A DNA stretch of 64,000 nt from Hydractinia symbiolongicarpus (Eukaryota; Cnidaria; Hydrozoa; Anthoathecata; Hydractiniidae): NCBI RefSeq assembly GCF_029227915.1, contig NC_079875.1, positions 11,033,001-11,097,000 on the forward strand. Reading direction: 5' to 3'. A model generated the notes under the pieces. That model ran no database searches and was not told the origin of the DNA. It saw only the letters and a program-made list of their open reading frames with translations. This document shows, piece after piece, positions 53,195 through 64,000 of this stretch (the first letter of the stretch is position 1; each line of letters starts with the position of its first letter). The position numbers and the translations under genes are program-made.

Positions 53195-55440
53195 GTGGAC
53201 TAGAGTTTAGCAATTTGTTCATCGGACAGCAACTCTTTTGTCTTATTCAGTACCAAAACTGGAACTTCTGGTCGTGTCCTTTCTAGCAGGTGTGAAGGTA
53301 ATGTGAGTACACATTGCCACCACTTTTCTTCAATTTTCCTTCCTTGTTTGTGTACTGTCTAATTGCAGTTGTTTTAACAGCTATGACATCTGTCTGTGTA
53401 AATGCCAGCTTGCACTCCTCACAACGCTTCACACTATTCGAGAAGCCACTTTTATCCATTTTATGTACCAATGTTTGATTGCACTTGCGTTGGATCAAAT
53501 ATATCAATGGTGGATAACTTTTTTTTTACTTGCCACTGGGTGTCATTTTTCTTTAATTTCAGCGTAGTTACAGTAAGAAGGCTTTGACTTTGGAATATAT
53601 CAGGTTCTGGCTGACGAACTCTTCGTTTTTGACCAGGAGTCTTCTTTAAACCAGCGTCAGATGGCTTAGTATACTTGTCACATACAAAGAAGGGATGAAC
53701 GACATAAATGCATCGAAATGTTGTTTTCCTTCAGTTGGGCCCCAAGGAAGCCATCTTGTCGGTTCAAGAAAAAAATGCTGTCATCCGGGTGCCAGTCTAT
53801 ACTTCCCTTGTCCATACAAAGCCTTTTCTACTTCGTCTAAGTAGTTTTTTTTAACCCACTTCGTCAAATTTTCACTCACACATTTAATATCGGTGGTGCT
53901 TGATAGGTCGCTAATTTTTTTTTCAACAGCATATGCTTTAGTTCTAAGCTGTTGCTGTAAAACTGTCCATCAATTTGAAGTTTTTCTCGTGCAGACATAA
54001 CAAAACATTGCTTAAATATATCTGTTCTGTGTTTTTGAAACCACAAGTGAAAACCAAACTTGTCAACTTAATGTAAAAATCCCCTCATCATCGGCATCTG
54101 CAAGTCCTTTGCATTCTAGGGTGTTTATTTGCATACCATATATATCTCCCATTATTCTTCCAACGTTTTTTGGATTGATTCCCATACTTTTCAATTTTGT
54201 TGAATCTGCTTGTTGGAGGTGTTGCGTGCATCATAAATGGCTTGCATTATGCAAGATGTCATTTACACTGTTGGCGATTGAGTGGTCCAAATCATGTCCT
54301 ACTTTTTTTATATTGACGAGTTTTGGTTCTGCAATCACAATCTCACCAACGAAACTTTGATAGGAATTCTTCTTGAATTGCCACTGACTCGGGCCTAAAA
54401 AATATTATATTATCATCAATAAAATAAATATAAAGTACATAGTAGGAGTTGATTTGGCAGTAGAAATTTTTTAACATATGTTAAAAAAGGTACCTGAGAA
54501 TGTTGGATGTTTGCCACTGTCATCAATCAGTGTCTCATTCGTGTATGATGAATCAGTGAGCCACAATTTATCTGCCACTTTAAATGTTGTGTCGATGACA
54601 AATGCAGAGTTACCCAGACAACATAATCTGTACAGGTCATGAAGCATTAAAAGCATATAATTGAATGACATATAACATTCCCCGGTGAAACGTACAGAAC
54701 GAACAATGGATCCATTGTGAAGTAAGTCGATCAAACTCTCTGCTTCGGTTAACGGTCGACAGTCTTTTTCTTTCGTTGCATTTGATGTATAGCATTGTGA
54801 ACAACTTTGGGAGTATTTAGTACTTCACTTACAGATGATGCTAATACAGTTCTGTTGGCTTACTTTCACGTAAACCTCATCAGGTGCAACACCGTCAGCA
54901 AGCATACTTCCTACGTTAGTCAGGACGGATTTATCTTTCTTGTAATAGCCATTTGCATGGGGTTTGGTAGAGTTACCATGTCGTTCGATAGTGAATATTT
55001 CATTCTGATCACAAATCCAACAATTCAAGTACAAGTAATACTTGTTAGGTGGGACACTATTCTTCACACATTTCACTGTAGCGATCATATTGGAAAAGTT
55101 ATTGCTGGAAAAGTTATTGCTGTAACGGTAATGCCAAATTAAACAATAAACATTTTCTTCATCGACATACTTCCTTATATAGACTGGCTTAGCAGTAGCT
55201 GCTGACGTGTCCCTTCACATTAATGTAAACTTTCCCATTAAGATCATCTTTATGAGTTATTTTGCATATATCACCGTTTACATAATAACATCTGGATGAA
55301 TTCCCTCGTTTGGTATAAGCCCCATTATCATCTGCTCTTGCTGAGGCTATAAAAATCTTATCGGCGTTCAATGTGCACATAAAGTTATCTTTTCATTCAG
55401 CTGAAGTTTTCTTCGTTAATTCAAATTCATAAGGCTTGTT
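53195..55440 (-). pseudogene. MULE-like transposase remnant
   Basis: Minus-strand segments from about 55380 to 53195 form a broken gene. The N-terminal part reads ADKIFIASARADDNGAYTKR then KVYINVKGHVSSYC (55380-55189). Next comes YYLYLNCWICDQNEIFTIER with RHGNSTKPHANGYYKKD (55088-54825). The core reads LCCLGNSAFVIDTTFKVADK with LWLTDSSYTNETLIDD and GKHPTFSG (54734-54471). The tail, at 53507-53283, reads VKRCEECKLAFTQTDVIAVK with IRQYTNKEGKLKKSGG. The VIDTTFKVADKLWLTDSSY phrase resembles the first catalytic region of cnidarian MULE/FLYWCH-type transposases (from memory). Stops between segments make it a pseudogene. Alternatives are a KDZ-type or related DDE transposase. Confidence 0.45.
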
Positions 55441-55559
55441 CAACAGTGTATTAAAGATGACATCAGCCTTATCAAACTCATCAATTCCATCGTTAGCATC
55501 TTTCCTAGAAATATTAGGCTTACTGTAAACTTAATTTAAATGTTTTAGTTGTACACTTT

Positions 55560-55800
55560 TTTTTATAAGAACCAGGAAATTTGGCTTCAGCCTGAAGTGC
55601 TCTTATTCTGTTCCTAAATTTTGACCATTTTTATTCTTCAGAAGTTAGTATCGTAAAATCGCAACAATTGATTCTGTAAAAATTTATAACTTAAAAAATA
55701 TTTCTCCATGTTTGTTGCGTTTTTTAGAGAAAAAGAGAAAATCAAAAAAATTTCAGCCTTGTTATTGTTATTTTTATTTTGTTCTTATTTTTTAATATGA
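55560..55800. repeat. Dispersed repeat, inverted copy of about 36740-37000
   Basis: Shares TTTATAAGAACCAGGAAATT and TTTTCAGCCTTG-type phrases and ATTTTGTTCTTATTTTT with the opposite strand of 36740-37000. No coding content. Confidence 0.45.
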
Positions 55801-56110
55801 TCATCAACCCGTCCATTCCGAAACTAAAGTTTGGAAAACTTACCAATTTAGTCCCAGGGTGTCCCTAGTTACTCACGCGGTGCAAAATGACTGTTGTCAC
55901 CATCCCGTTTCCAAGTTGTTCGGCTACATGTGCATTGTAATGACTTTCTTAATTCAATATAAGATATTGACATCAAATCAGTGTTATTGACGTCGCGATG
56001 TTAAATTTGTCGATTAAAATATCAGACATAACTTTTTCGGCTACAAGACAGGAAAGGAAACACATCAACTTTGCCTACGGACAGCCGCCCACACAGACAC
56101 AATCTCTTAA
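55795..56110. repeat. Dispersed repeat, direct copy of 39660-40000
   Basis: ATCAACCCGTCCATTCCGAA, CCCTAGTTACTCACGCGGTG, ATATTGAC and CACACAGACACA line up with 39660-40000 in the same orientation. The left third of the full repeat is missing here. Old, about 75-80 percent alike by eye. Confidence 0.65.
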
Positions 56111-56324
56111 TTTTTATAAGAGATCTCCGGTTGACACCACAAAAACCTAATCTGGCTTTCCAAATCCATTTTTATTGGTCTTTCAACATCCTGAAATGCT
56201 TTACTTGACACAGATGATTATGCAGTAGCATGATTCTGGTTTAGGGTGCGAGAACTCCTTGTTTCACATGACGTATTGAACACAAGAAATGATGATAAAG
56301 TGACAAAACAGCTGGCCGTTGTGA
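56111..56324. other. No feature recognised
   Basis: Short spacer between dispersed repeats, no recognised content. Confidence 0.35.
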
Positions 56325-56640
56325 GATAGGTTGTCTAATGAGGGCTGGTTCATTATTATAGAGGTTGTAACCCTCCGAAGATTCTGCATAATAGCACCCC
56401 CCCCCCCTTTAACTCTGCCTCCCTATTGGACTGGGGTAACAAGTGGGACCGTCAAACCCAAAGACAAGACAAAAAGTGTAGCCCCCTTGTTGTGCTTCTT
56501 ACAGGATCTCAAGAGAGAGAAGGGAGTGAGCAAACTCCTATATTACGGTAAAATAACCGGCCAAGGATTAGCTGGGGTAAATTAGAACCGCTAGGGAAGT
56601 TTATTCCCTCCCCCAATTTGTTTTTATGGCATGGAAAAAG
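56325..56640. repeat. 3' flank of USP copy B, with direct copies near 47345 and 58870
   Basis: 56331-56395 (GTCTAATGAGGGCTGGTT, then TTATAGAGGTTG and CCCTCCGA) has a direct copy at 58872-58945. 56425-56610 matches the flank of USP copy A (47345-47540). A poly-C run of about 12 lies near 56397-56408. The combination suggests the end region of a mobile unit that carries the USP gene. Confidence 0.6.
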
Positions 56641-56681
56641 TTAAGTCCTGGTAAAAAATAGTATGTAAAAGGATGAATTGT

Positions 56682-57449
56682 TCAAGTGAGATGAATTGAC
56701 TTTTGAAATTCAGCGGTCGTTGCACTTAAGGCAAGTGTTTCGTTGATCTTTAATAAACGTCCTGCTTTTAAAGTACCTAAATGGTTAATCGTGGCGAATA
56801 ATCTGTACTTGTTGCTAAAGGAAATTTCATCAGTAGGATGAGAAAGCACGAATAGCTCGTGGTGTTTCGTAGGCAGACAGTTCACCGATCTTGCATCTTT
56901 GAAAGAGGAACTATTATCTGAGGCATACCTAAGTAACTGAACAACAAGGACATCGCCACAACTGGAAATTTGTGTTTCAGTTGTGCTCTCCTGGTGTGAT
57001 AAACACTGGGGGCAAAACCACTTGTCGTCGCCTACAAGCTGTTGCGACTGCGAAAATGCCTCGAAAGAGTCCCCTATTGACTTGCATGTTGGTAAAGTAA
57101 GAATTGTCTCCTTTTGTTTTTTAGAAGAGGAACACAAACGAGTGCTACAAGATGTTGTTGTTGTTAGACTAACAAAGCGAAGATTGCTAACCAAGGAAGA
57201 AGATCCAATTAGTTCGTCAATCGCTACGAGGAGGGTCTCAGGGACGTCTTGCGGATTGTTGTAATGAAATTCTTTTATGTTTGGAGTATGCATTCTGTTT
57301 TGCAAAGCCCGCAGGAAATTGGAGGGATCGCTAGGTGAACGGAAGCGATGTAAAAGGGACATATTTAGGACTATTGACTTCAGTAGTGGCGATAACAAAG
57401 AGTACTCTGATGGCAGTTGAAACCAAAGTCTTGGAAGGACAGTTAACAC
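56682..57449 (-). pseudogene. Ubiquitin carboxyl-terminal hydrolase (USP) fragment, copy B
   Basis: A minus-strand frame of 255 residues. The middle region FLRALQNRMHTPNIKEFHYN with NPQDVPETLLVAIDEL is typical of USP fingers/palm sequence. TRLCSSSKKQKETILTLP and DDKWFCPQCLSHQES form the zinc ribbon. The LVVQLLRYA box and YRLFATINHLGTLKAG follow, but the catalytic His box is degraded: after LKAGR the GHY..H pattern is lost. The Cys box is also absent. It is longer at its N-terminal side than copy A but more degraded at the C-terminal end, so it is catalytically dead. Confidence 0.7.
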
Positions 57450-58864
57450 TTGAAAGATGGGCGTGGGCGTTGTTAGCTTTCTGCTTGGATTTGGTCTTTA
57501 TATCACAGACTAACTGAAGGAATGAAAGTCTCGTACAAGTATTATATATTGTCTCACATTTATTTCTGTTCAAAGATGATCTAGGGAGACAGGGTTAGGG
57601 TCACAGAAGTGTGAGTATAAAGATCCGATGATGCAGAATCTGAATAAAAATGTCACATATCAAACCGAAATTTTATTTCCTAACAAAGCCAAATTTACCG
57701 ATTCGGAGCTAGAAAAATTTGCAGTACGTAGAATAAGGCGAGACAAAATATCACGTGTTGATGATCGGCTCATTCTGACAAATGGGTCCCTGGAAAGTGT
57801 GCTGAGAAAGCGGATTATATTTCCTAAAATATAGAGTTAATTGCGTGTTTACTGCTTGCACTGAAGGAAATTCATCGTGACAAAATATCATTGATTCAAA
57901 TTCTTCAAAAAATCTTGCAGGCTACTCTTTAAAAATCAAGATGTAGAAGCTGTTCCAGCATTTAAAGATGGGATATGCTTTAGATATTATTTTAATGCTA
58001 TTGAAAGGCATCGGCATAAAAGAAAAGAGTGATTTGTATATTTAAGACTCGGATAATCTTTTATCACTTTACAAATCAGAGTGGCATGTAAAATTATCAT
58101 TAGCATCGATGAGGACTCTCGACGATAACAAATTTAACACACAGGAATTCCTGCCTGTTAATTCTGACCTTCTTAAATTAAAATTGTAATATAAATAGCG
58201 AACATCCTCTTCGGTATCAGATTTGAGAGACAAATATGATGATTTGAGTGCATGAGAAGAATTGGCGTAGGTAGTGATCACTAGTCTTCAACAAACGCCG
58301 TGGTAACGAGGCATCATCCTTATTGTTGAATAAATTGTTGAAAAAAAAAACGGGAACAGTACACGATGGTATTTTGAAATCACTTACATCTACTGAAAGA
58401 AAGCTGATGAACCGGTAAAAATAATTATTTTTGTCCTTACTTTCTTCATAGCGATGAATAAAATGGTGGTGAAGAAGAAATTAAATTTGACGCGGACTTA
58501 ATTTGCTAATGACAAAAAATATTGGCATGGCTTTCAGATGAAACTTGCCGAATTCGCCAAATCTTCTCCACGTCAAATTTTGTATGAATTAGGTACTATA
58601 TTGGATGAAAATTTTGCGGCATCAGAATTTCGCGGTTTTGCAACGAGGTCCTAAAAACCAAGAAATTAAAACTCCGCGAAATATGGGTTTCCTAAAACCG
58701 CGATATTAAAATAATAAAAAATTACGCTTAGGCTCAATATTGTTCATGTGCGAGGGAAAAGGAGACGACAAGTCCAAGTGCGTCTGTCGCTAGATGTGGT
58801 CGCAGCCATGGACACAAGAGAAACAATTGTGATATGCGATTTAAATAGATTTGATGATGAAGTG
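57450..58864. other. No gene recognised
   Basis: Plus-strand frame 57628-57834 (MMQNLNKNVTYQTEILFPNK type) is short and without a domain. Around 58600-58700 the sequence has AAATTTTGCGGC, TTTCGCGGTTTTG and AAAACCGCGATATTAAAAT, phrases of an old repeat with a loose counterpart near 36475. Nothing else is supported. Confidence 0.4.
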
Positions 58865-59460
58865 ATATAACTTGTCTAATGACGGCTGGTTAATTATTAT
58901 AGAGGTTGAAACCCTCCGATGATTCTGCATAATAGCAAAACCCTCCTTTTTAACAAAGATTCTCTTAAAAAATACATTGACCATTAAACAAGCCGCGTAA
59001 AACAGTGGTATAACACAAAACACTAAAAACAAACATAAAAAGACAACAAACAAAAGAAAATAATTTACAAAGAGGTGGCTAGCCACCGCAATGATGAACT
59101 CAACCTGTTAGGTCTTTGGAAATAAGCTAGAGGTTGTACTCCTCTAGAGAAAATGCTAAAAACACAATTCTACCTTTTTTCAAGGAATTAACTAAAAATA
59201 TAAAAAAATAAAACGGACACAACACATTTGAAAAGATGAACAGAACTTTAACCAAGGGCAGGTAGGTTTCGACCCATATTTCTGAACCTAAGTACCCTGG
59301 ATATCTAGCTGGGTCACCTCGAAGACGTCCGCGGACGATCATTAGCAGAAACTATTAGGCAATTCAAACTGAATTAATAGGCACACGTAAAATAAATAAA
59401 ACTTATTATGACGAAACTATCCTTAAACGGATAAATATTTGAATAGTTCCTAACGGAACA
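58865..59460. repeat. Dispersed repeat preceding the Crypton-like gene
   Basis: 58872-58945 is a direct copy of 56331-56395, and a weaker repeat of the TAGAGGTTG phrase lies at 59129. The rest is AT-rich, with no recognised frame. Confidence 0.45.
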
Positions 59461-59469
59461 AACAGACTT

Positions 59470-59907
59470 GTGAACCTGGTTATAGCTTTACACGTGTTAA
59501 AGGCGCCCAACACTCAGCCTTACACAGATCATTGCTGCGGTGGGTCAATTTCCAATTCCAAAGAGAATCCAAAAACCTATTCAGAGGGTATATCTGTATT
59601 TCCAATGTTGCTAAAACAATTGCAAATTTTAAAGAGCCCAGAAAGAATCACAAGTGCTAAACTCAGAAATTATGTGGTTACAGTGGCACAAATCACTTGC
59701 CTTAATGATGCAGAAATGGAATGGCTGTCTAATCACCTAGGCCATTCTGTAGAAGTACATAAAAACGCCTATCGCTTGCATGACTCTGCAGTCGAGCAAA
59801 GGTCAAGCAGGCTTTTGATGGCTGTTTATTCAGGCCATGAAGGTGAAATGTCAAAGTACACCCTGACAAATCTCAACCTTAAACTTTTTGTTTATAGACC
59901 CAAGTGA
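59470..59907 (+). pseudogene. Crypton-like tyrosine recombinase C-terminal fragment
   Basis: The 145-residue frame holds ERITSAKLRNYVVTVAQITC, then DAEMEWLSNHLGHSVEVH and KNAYRLHDSAVEQRSSRLL. The order L-R-x-[YH], H-L-G-H, then a tyrosine a few residues later (KNAYRL) matches the C-terminal half of the tyrosine-recombinase domain in Crypton-type elements of cnidarians and fishes (from memory). The N-terminal half with the first catalytic Arg is not seen, so the gene is partial. An older copy lies at 35795-36010. Active relatives cut and join DNA through the tyrosine. Confidence 0.6.
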
Positions 59908-60540
59908 GGTGGTTCTTCAAGAAGAAGACATTGAAAATCCTGCAGTTCATGTAGACAGTTTTAAAAACTACGATAAAAACTTTTAAAACAGTGGCTTATA
60001 TATAGAGGCAATACAATAAGAAACTTGGACAGTTTGAGAGATTTTCAAGTCAGAGTCCTGCATTATCACAAAATTGGTAGACATAGTTATATATGTGATC
60101 CTACTCCAGAAAAAAAAAAATTACAACAAAAAGCAGAATCTATGGGTAAAGTATTACCTGAACCCTTTTTGTCAGCATCTTTGCCAGTAATACCAGAATA
60201 ATTCAGGTTTTTGCTACAAGCTTAAGAAAAAAAGTCCATGTAAAATATAGTTTTTGTGTTTGTGCTCCAGGAAAAGCGGGACACTTTTGCAAAGTGGATT
60301 GTAGATAGAATCAGTTTTATACCTAAAATACAAGAATGTACATCCCGACCGTATACTGGGTCTGTACCACAAGTCCATGATAGGGTTGACAAGGCTCCTA
60401 TTTTAGAAGTGACTCTCGTCTCACCTCAGTCAAAATATAAAAATGCAGACCAAATTTCTTCTGCACAAAGTCGAAAAGGTATTCAGTCATCACTCTAAGA
60501 AGCAAGGGGACAAAATAGTAGAGCTTAAGATGTCTAAGAA
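59908..60540 (+). pseudogene. Possible distal exons of the Crypton-like gene
   Basis: Frames continue with DPSEVVLQEEDIENPAVHVD (59899-59985, then stop) and, after acceptor-like TTTTTGTGTTTGTGCTCCAG, EKRDTFAKWIVDRISFIPKI and further polar sequence to 60498. The second segment starts right after an AG following a pyrimidine-rich tract, which looks like a real splice acceptor. No domain can be named. Confidence 0.3.
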
Positions 60541-61482
60541 AAAAACATAGAGGGAAAAGTTAACTACACTAAAATCCTAATTTGCCTATATTACGTGTTA
60601 TGAATATAGATCAGGATGTCAGCCAAGTAGCCACATCATATGTTCAATGCCAATAGGCAGCACATCGTCACTTTAATGTTCATTGATGCCATCATATTTT
60701 GTTGTCTATTGCGAGATTAAAAACACACCACAGGTCAAAGAAAATCAACATATTTATCCACCATTTCCATTTGTGAGGGGTTCAGATATGATATCAGAAG
60801 AAATAAGTAAAATCAATGAAAAAATTTTTGCTGTTGTCTGCGTTAGAATCTGACATAGCAGTAACAAGTGTTATTGAGTAACAGATAAGGAATTAAGAGT
60901 CAGGCCAGCTTTAAATTTCGTGAAAATCCTTTCACTACCTCATTATTTAACAGACTTGGAAGTAATGGACCAAACACTAAAAAAGGTTTTAAAACCCTTG
61001 CACATAACATGATATTTGGAAACATGAAGGATGCCAAAAACAAAATTTGACAATATAAACTTTCATATACCTGTGGTTTGGTCATTGAGCTCTTAACTTT
61101 ATCTAAATGGCAAATTGATTTGCAAAGGGAAATATTGAAATTGTAGAAGTATAATGCGGCAACGAATAAAAACATTTAGATCCACAAAACGTATGCATTC
61201 TATCCAAAAACATAATTATTATCAATAATTATTCCAATCAGATTCATGTGCAGCTTGCACTTATGACTCAAACATGGTGTGATTTCGTGTCATATACTGC
61301 AAAAGAATGGTTATAGCCATAGAACAAAAGTAAAGCGTTTTGATTTTTACTGTTTGTTGAATAAGATAGCAGCAAAACATGAAGCAAAAAAGATAGTTTT
61401 TAACGCTACAGCTAAAGTGTTGCAAGCTGTTTTTATATATATATATATAACATCATTTTGTTTAAAGTATTTTTTAAATATA
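60541..61482. other. No gene recognised
   Basis: AT-rich, with a TA microsatellite near 61434-61450. The minus-strand frame 61175-60900 has no domain. Confidence 0.4.
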
Positions 61483-62061
61483 TTATTTTTTATGAATAAA
61501 ACTTCCTAGCATTTTTAACAGGACAACTCTGTCAACGATGTGATAACATTTGAGCCGTTGAATAATCCGTTCAACATGGATTCTTTCGTTTGCAATTTGC
61601 TGGTTTTTAACAACTTCTGCTTCTGTTATTGCGATATGAGCAGAGAGAATGAATCCACCTTTTAAATCAGAAAGAAGCAACCAATCAAAGGCAAGGTGTA
61701 AGAGACCAATGAGCTTAGACCTTTTACTAGGAGGACGAGCACCTGCTTTAAGACATTTGATGTTATTTAGTTGCTTTACCGGGGAAGAGATAGAAGTATT
61801 AAAGTCAGTAAAAAATAGACGCACAACAGAATCGTGGTGAAATGTAAACCGACCCTGTGTAAGGGCAGTTTTGCAGCGACCTAAGACGTGGATTGTGATG
61901 CATACTTGCTTACCACATAAGAAACAGGAAGATTTAGTACATAAACGGCAGCGCTTCAATTTACTTGGTGATGAGAGAACGTAGTAGGTGGCGCCTAAAC
62001 AAAAGAGCAAGCAAGTTTGGGGGCATGCCCAGCAATGATTTCCAGGAGAAATCGTTTTCAA
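61483..62061 (-). pseudogene. ISL2EU/DDE_Tnp_4-like transposase C-terminal fragment
   Basis: The minus-strand frame of 192 residues contains, near its end, EAEVVKNQQIANERIHVERI with IQRLKCYHIVDRVV. This is the E-containing helix typical of ISL2EU/IS4EU-type DDE_Tnp_4 transposases (pattern E-x-x-x-x-x-x-I-A-x-x-R-I-H-V-E-R). The upstream portion (CWACPQTCLLFCLGATYYVL and C..CTKSSCFLCGK) is cysteine-rich and may be an unrelated or shifted piece. The two aspartates of the catalytic triad are not identifiable, so it is a remnant. Confidence 0.5.
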
Positions 62062-62880
62062 TGTAACTATTCCATCTGGTCCAGTACCCTTGCACTTGTA
62101 ACTACATAGCCTTACTTATATGATCTCCATCGATGTCTCCCACACTCTCTGTTACCAATCTTCTGTAAGGGTAACATCCCTTGAATCTGGGTATTTTAGG
62201 GTTGGGATGCATACCTAAGCCACATGTACCATGTTGGGGTGAGCCTATCATGGATTAAAGGTACTGTCCGATTAAAAATCAACTAAAATTTTGACAAAAA
62301 ATTCTTATTTGTAACTAATTTCTATAAAAGAATTAAATAATTATTTGTTTTCTTACCTAAAACCAACTGAACAACATCTCATTCTTGTTTACAAAAAAGC
62401 ATGCGGTCTCTCGCTTCGATTGTTTATATAAATGGTGGATGATAGGCACTAAAGAGAGGCTGAAATAATATGTCGTGTGTGACGTATTTACCTGGAGCGC
62501 GCCGAACTGACCAAAATAAATAAAACGTGGGCCAGGCTGATATTTTATTATATGTTTAAAAATTTTGGGAATTTTACCCCCTGAATTGTGAAAGACCGCT
62601 TTTTATGAATTATTCATATGGAATTATAAAATCGTAGGCGAAAGAAGTGTCTAGACCTTAAGGTGAACACACACTGTGCCAATTCTGTACGAACCTTAAG
62701 TAAGAAGGATTCGCTAATAAAACTTTAAGTCCAATATGACTTTAGCCTTAGGGTTGCATAGTTGTTTCCAGATACTTTAAAGCCAACCAATCAAAAATTA
62801 AAAATTAGTTTCCCCTTTACTAGATGTCCCGCCACAGAGAGATTAGACTCAGATCGCACATTCAGTAAGGTTGAAAGGCA
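62062..62880. other. Intergenic, possibly more of the transposase remnant
   Basis: On the minus strand, 62265-62100 reads HGTCGLGMHPNPKIPRFKGC then YPYRRLVTESVGDIDGDHI, open but unrecognised. The rest up to the THAP gene is AT-rich without features. Confidence 0.35.
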
Positions 62881-62883
62881 GAA

Positions 62884-63999
62884 TAATGTCGTGGTGCGCT
62901 GTTGTGAATTGCACTAACAACAAACCAGGATAAAAGTTTTTTTTCACTGCCAAAGGATCCGAAAATTAAATCAGCTTGGATTAAGTTGATTAATCGAACA
63001 AGCTTACCGTCCAGAGTATACGTTTGCTCTGATCATTTTGAAGAAAAATGTTTCGACCCTTCCTGGAAACTTTAGAACGAATTGTTCTACACAGGGAGAA
63101 GAAAAAAAGCATTACTTTTACCTGGGTCTATCCCTTCCATTTTTCCGTACAAGGAAAAACCAAAAGGCAGAGAAATATCTGAACGCAGGAGGAAAGAAAA
63201 GGATGTTAAGGAGGTGAATGGGGGCTGGTACCTAGGTGGTCGTTCGAAATGGTACAAGTGTTAGCGCATTTAATATTATTCTATCTTTATTTTACAGATT
63301 ATGAATCAAGCATTGGAAAAAGTGCCTCAACAATACGAAGATGTTACCGACTTCAGCTGTACGAATCAGACGATGATGATGACGTTGATGACGAATCCGA
63401 AATAAGGGAAGAAGAGATATCCTTGTTGAATTGTAATCCCACTTTAAATAAAAGTAAGTATATATCATGATAAATTCTGCTAACAACACTGGGGATGGAG
63501 TGGTTCGTTTATATATTTTTTTAATAAATTTCTTTAGACACTGGGATTGACTTGCTGTATATGCTGGGTTTCACTGAACATCCAAGCAAAGCAGGCACAT
63601 CAACATGCAACGTAAGTCCACATGAATGCGTTAACGCAGACAATGAGGTCGTTTCTGACGCCGACAACGAATCAGAAGATGAGATATAAGAAGAAGAAGT
63701 TGACACATGGCTGGAGAAATCCTTGCAAAAGTATGAATCGATGACTAATGGAACTTGCAGTGAGGTTAGATAAAAACTAATCTTTGTCACGCCTTTTTTT
63801 TCAGAACAGCAACGGCAGATCTTGACTACGAGTTGGAAGAAGAAAAGTCACAAGATGACGACGAATACAACACAAGTTTTGTCTCGCTAGTGGAAGACAC
63901 AGCTATTCATATGCAACGGACGTTTTTGGTGTTTGAATCTGCTCTTTTTTTGCAATAAATGTGGTGCCCCTCTTGATAAGTCGAAAACACTCGAAGCAA
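62884..63999 (+). pseudogene. Decaying THAP-domain gene, four exon-like segments, cut by the window end
   Basis: Segment 1 (62886-63080) is a THAP zinc finger: MSWCAVVNCTNNKPG, a TAA stop and a one-base shift, then IKSAWIKLINRTS and VYVCSDHFEEKCFDP, giving the C-x4-C...C-x2-H ligands. The LLLPGSIPSIFP phrase (63115) is the usual post-THAP segment. Segment 2 (63299-63449) follows an acceptor-like TATTTTACAG and ends at GTAAGTATAT. It is acidic (SDDDDDVDDESE). Segment 3 (63538-63762) follows TTTCTTTAG, reads DTGIDLLYMLGF, and has one TAA. Segment 4 (63805 on) follows TTTTTTTTCAG, reads YNTSFVSLVEDTAIHMQRTF then FES, and after a shift CNKCGAPLDKS. THAP proteins bind DNA and many derive from transposons. 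Premature stops suggest a pseudogene. Confidence 0.6.
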
Positions 64000-64000
64000 A

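Overview
This window looks like repeat-rich, AT-rich nuclear DNA of an animal, most probably a cnidarian and perhaps a hydrozoan. The evidence is short introns with GTAAGT donors, a tRNA-derived SINE, and dense layers of eukaryotic transposons (PolB/Polinton-like, BEL/Pao, pogo/Tigger, PIF/Harbinger, piggyBac-type MITE, Crypton-like, MULE-like, ISL2EU-like, THAP). Several proteins also resemble families that I remember, without any search, as recurring in cnidarian genomes. No housekeeping gene is recognisable. All assignments come from reading motifs and comparing repeats by eye, so boundaries marked approximate can be off by tens of bases.

Layout. 1-2358: outer flank made of dispersed repeats. 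2359-20957: a decayed virus-like linear element built as two long inverted arms around one protein-primed-type DNA polymerase B pseudogene. It also carries capsid-like, penton-like, membrane and repeat-protein remnants and a 2.4 kb tandem array found only in the right arm. 21170-26527: scrambled flank, then a decayed BEL/Pao retrotransposon split by a Harbinger-derived fragment and a piggyBac-type MITE. 26528-29357: old repeats. 29360-30458: internally deleted pogo/Tigger element that keeps a DNA-binding domain and a C-terminal PCNA-binding (PIP) box. 30461-32172: dispersed repeats, including a third copy of the virus-like element's terminal region. 32175-35651: apparently intact pogo-like transposon with a two-exon DDD transposase and a divergent HIRAN-domain protein that carries its own PIP box. 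35654-37500: Crypton-like remnant and repeats. 38350-45640: exon pieces and a 423-residue intact ORF of an uncharacterised family, interleaved with an inverted pair of dispersed repeats and a SINE. 47100-48172: ubiquitin-protease (USP) fragment, interrupted by an intact two-gene Harbinger transposon at 48176-51066 with 3-bp TGA target duplications. 51070-64000: MULE-like transposase remnant, second USP copy, Crypton-like recombinase fragment, ISL2EU-like transposase fragment and a decaying THAP gene.

How the genes work together. Two elements look able to act. The Harbinger pairs a DDE transposase with a MADF/Myb-like DNA-binding partner, the usual two-protein arrangement. The 3.5 kb pogo-like element pairs a DDD transposase with a HIRAN+PIP protein. 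HIRAN domains of HLTF-type enzymes bind DNA ends at replication forks and PIP boxes bind PCNA, so I infer that this accessory protein could couple transposition to replication. The neighbouring Tigger derivative keeps the same kind of PIP box on its transposase tail. That makes PCNA targeting the most interesting shared theme of the window. The large inverted PolB element is the second item of interest. Its arms duplicate genes and share the same inactivating changes, which points to fold-back duplication or arm-to-arm gene conversion after decay.
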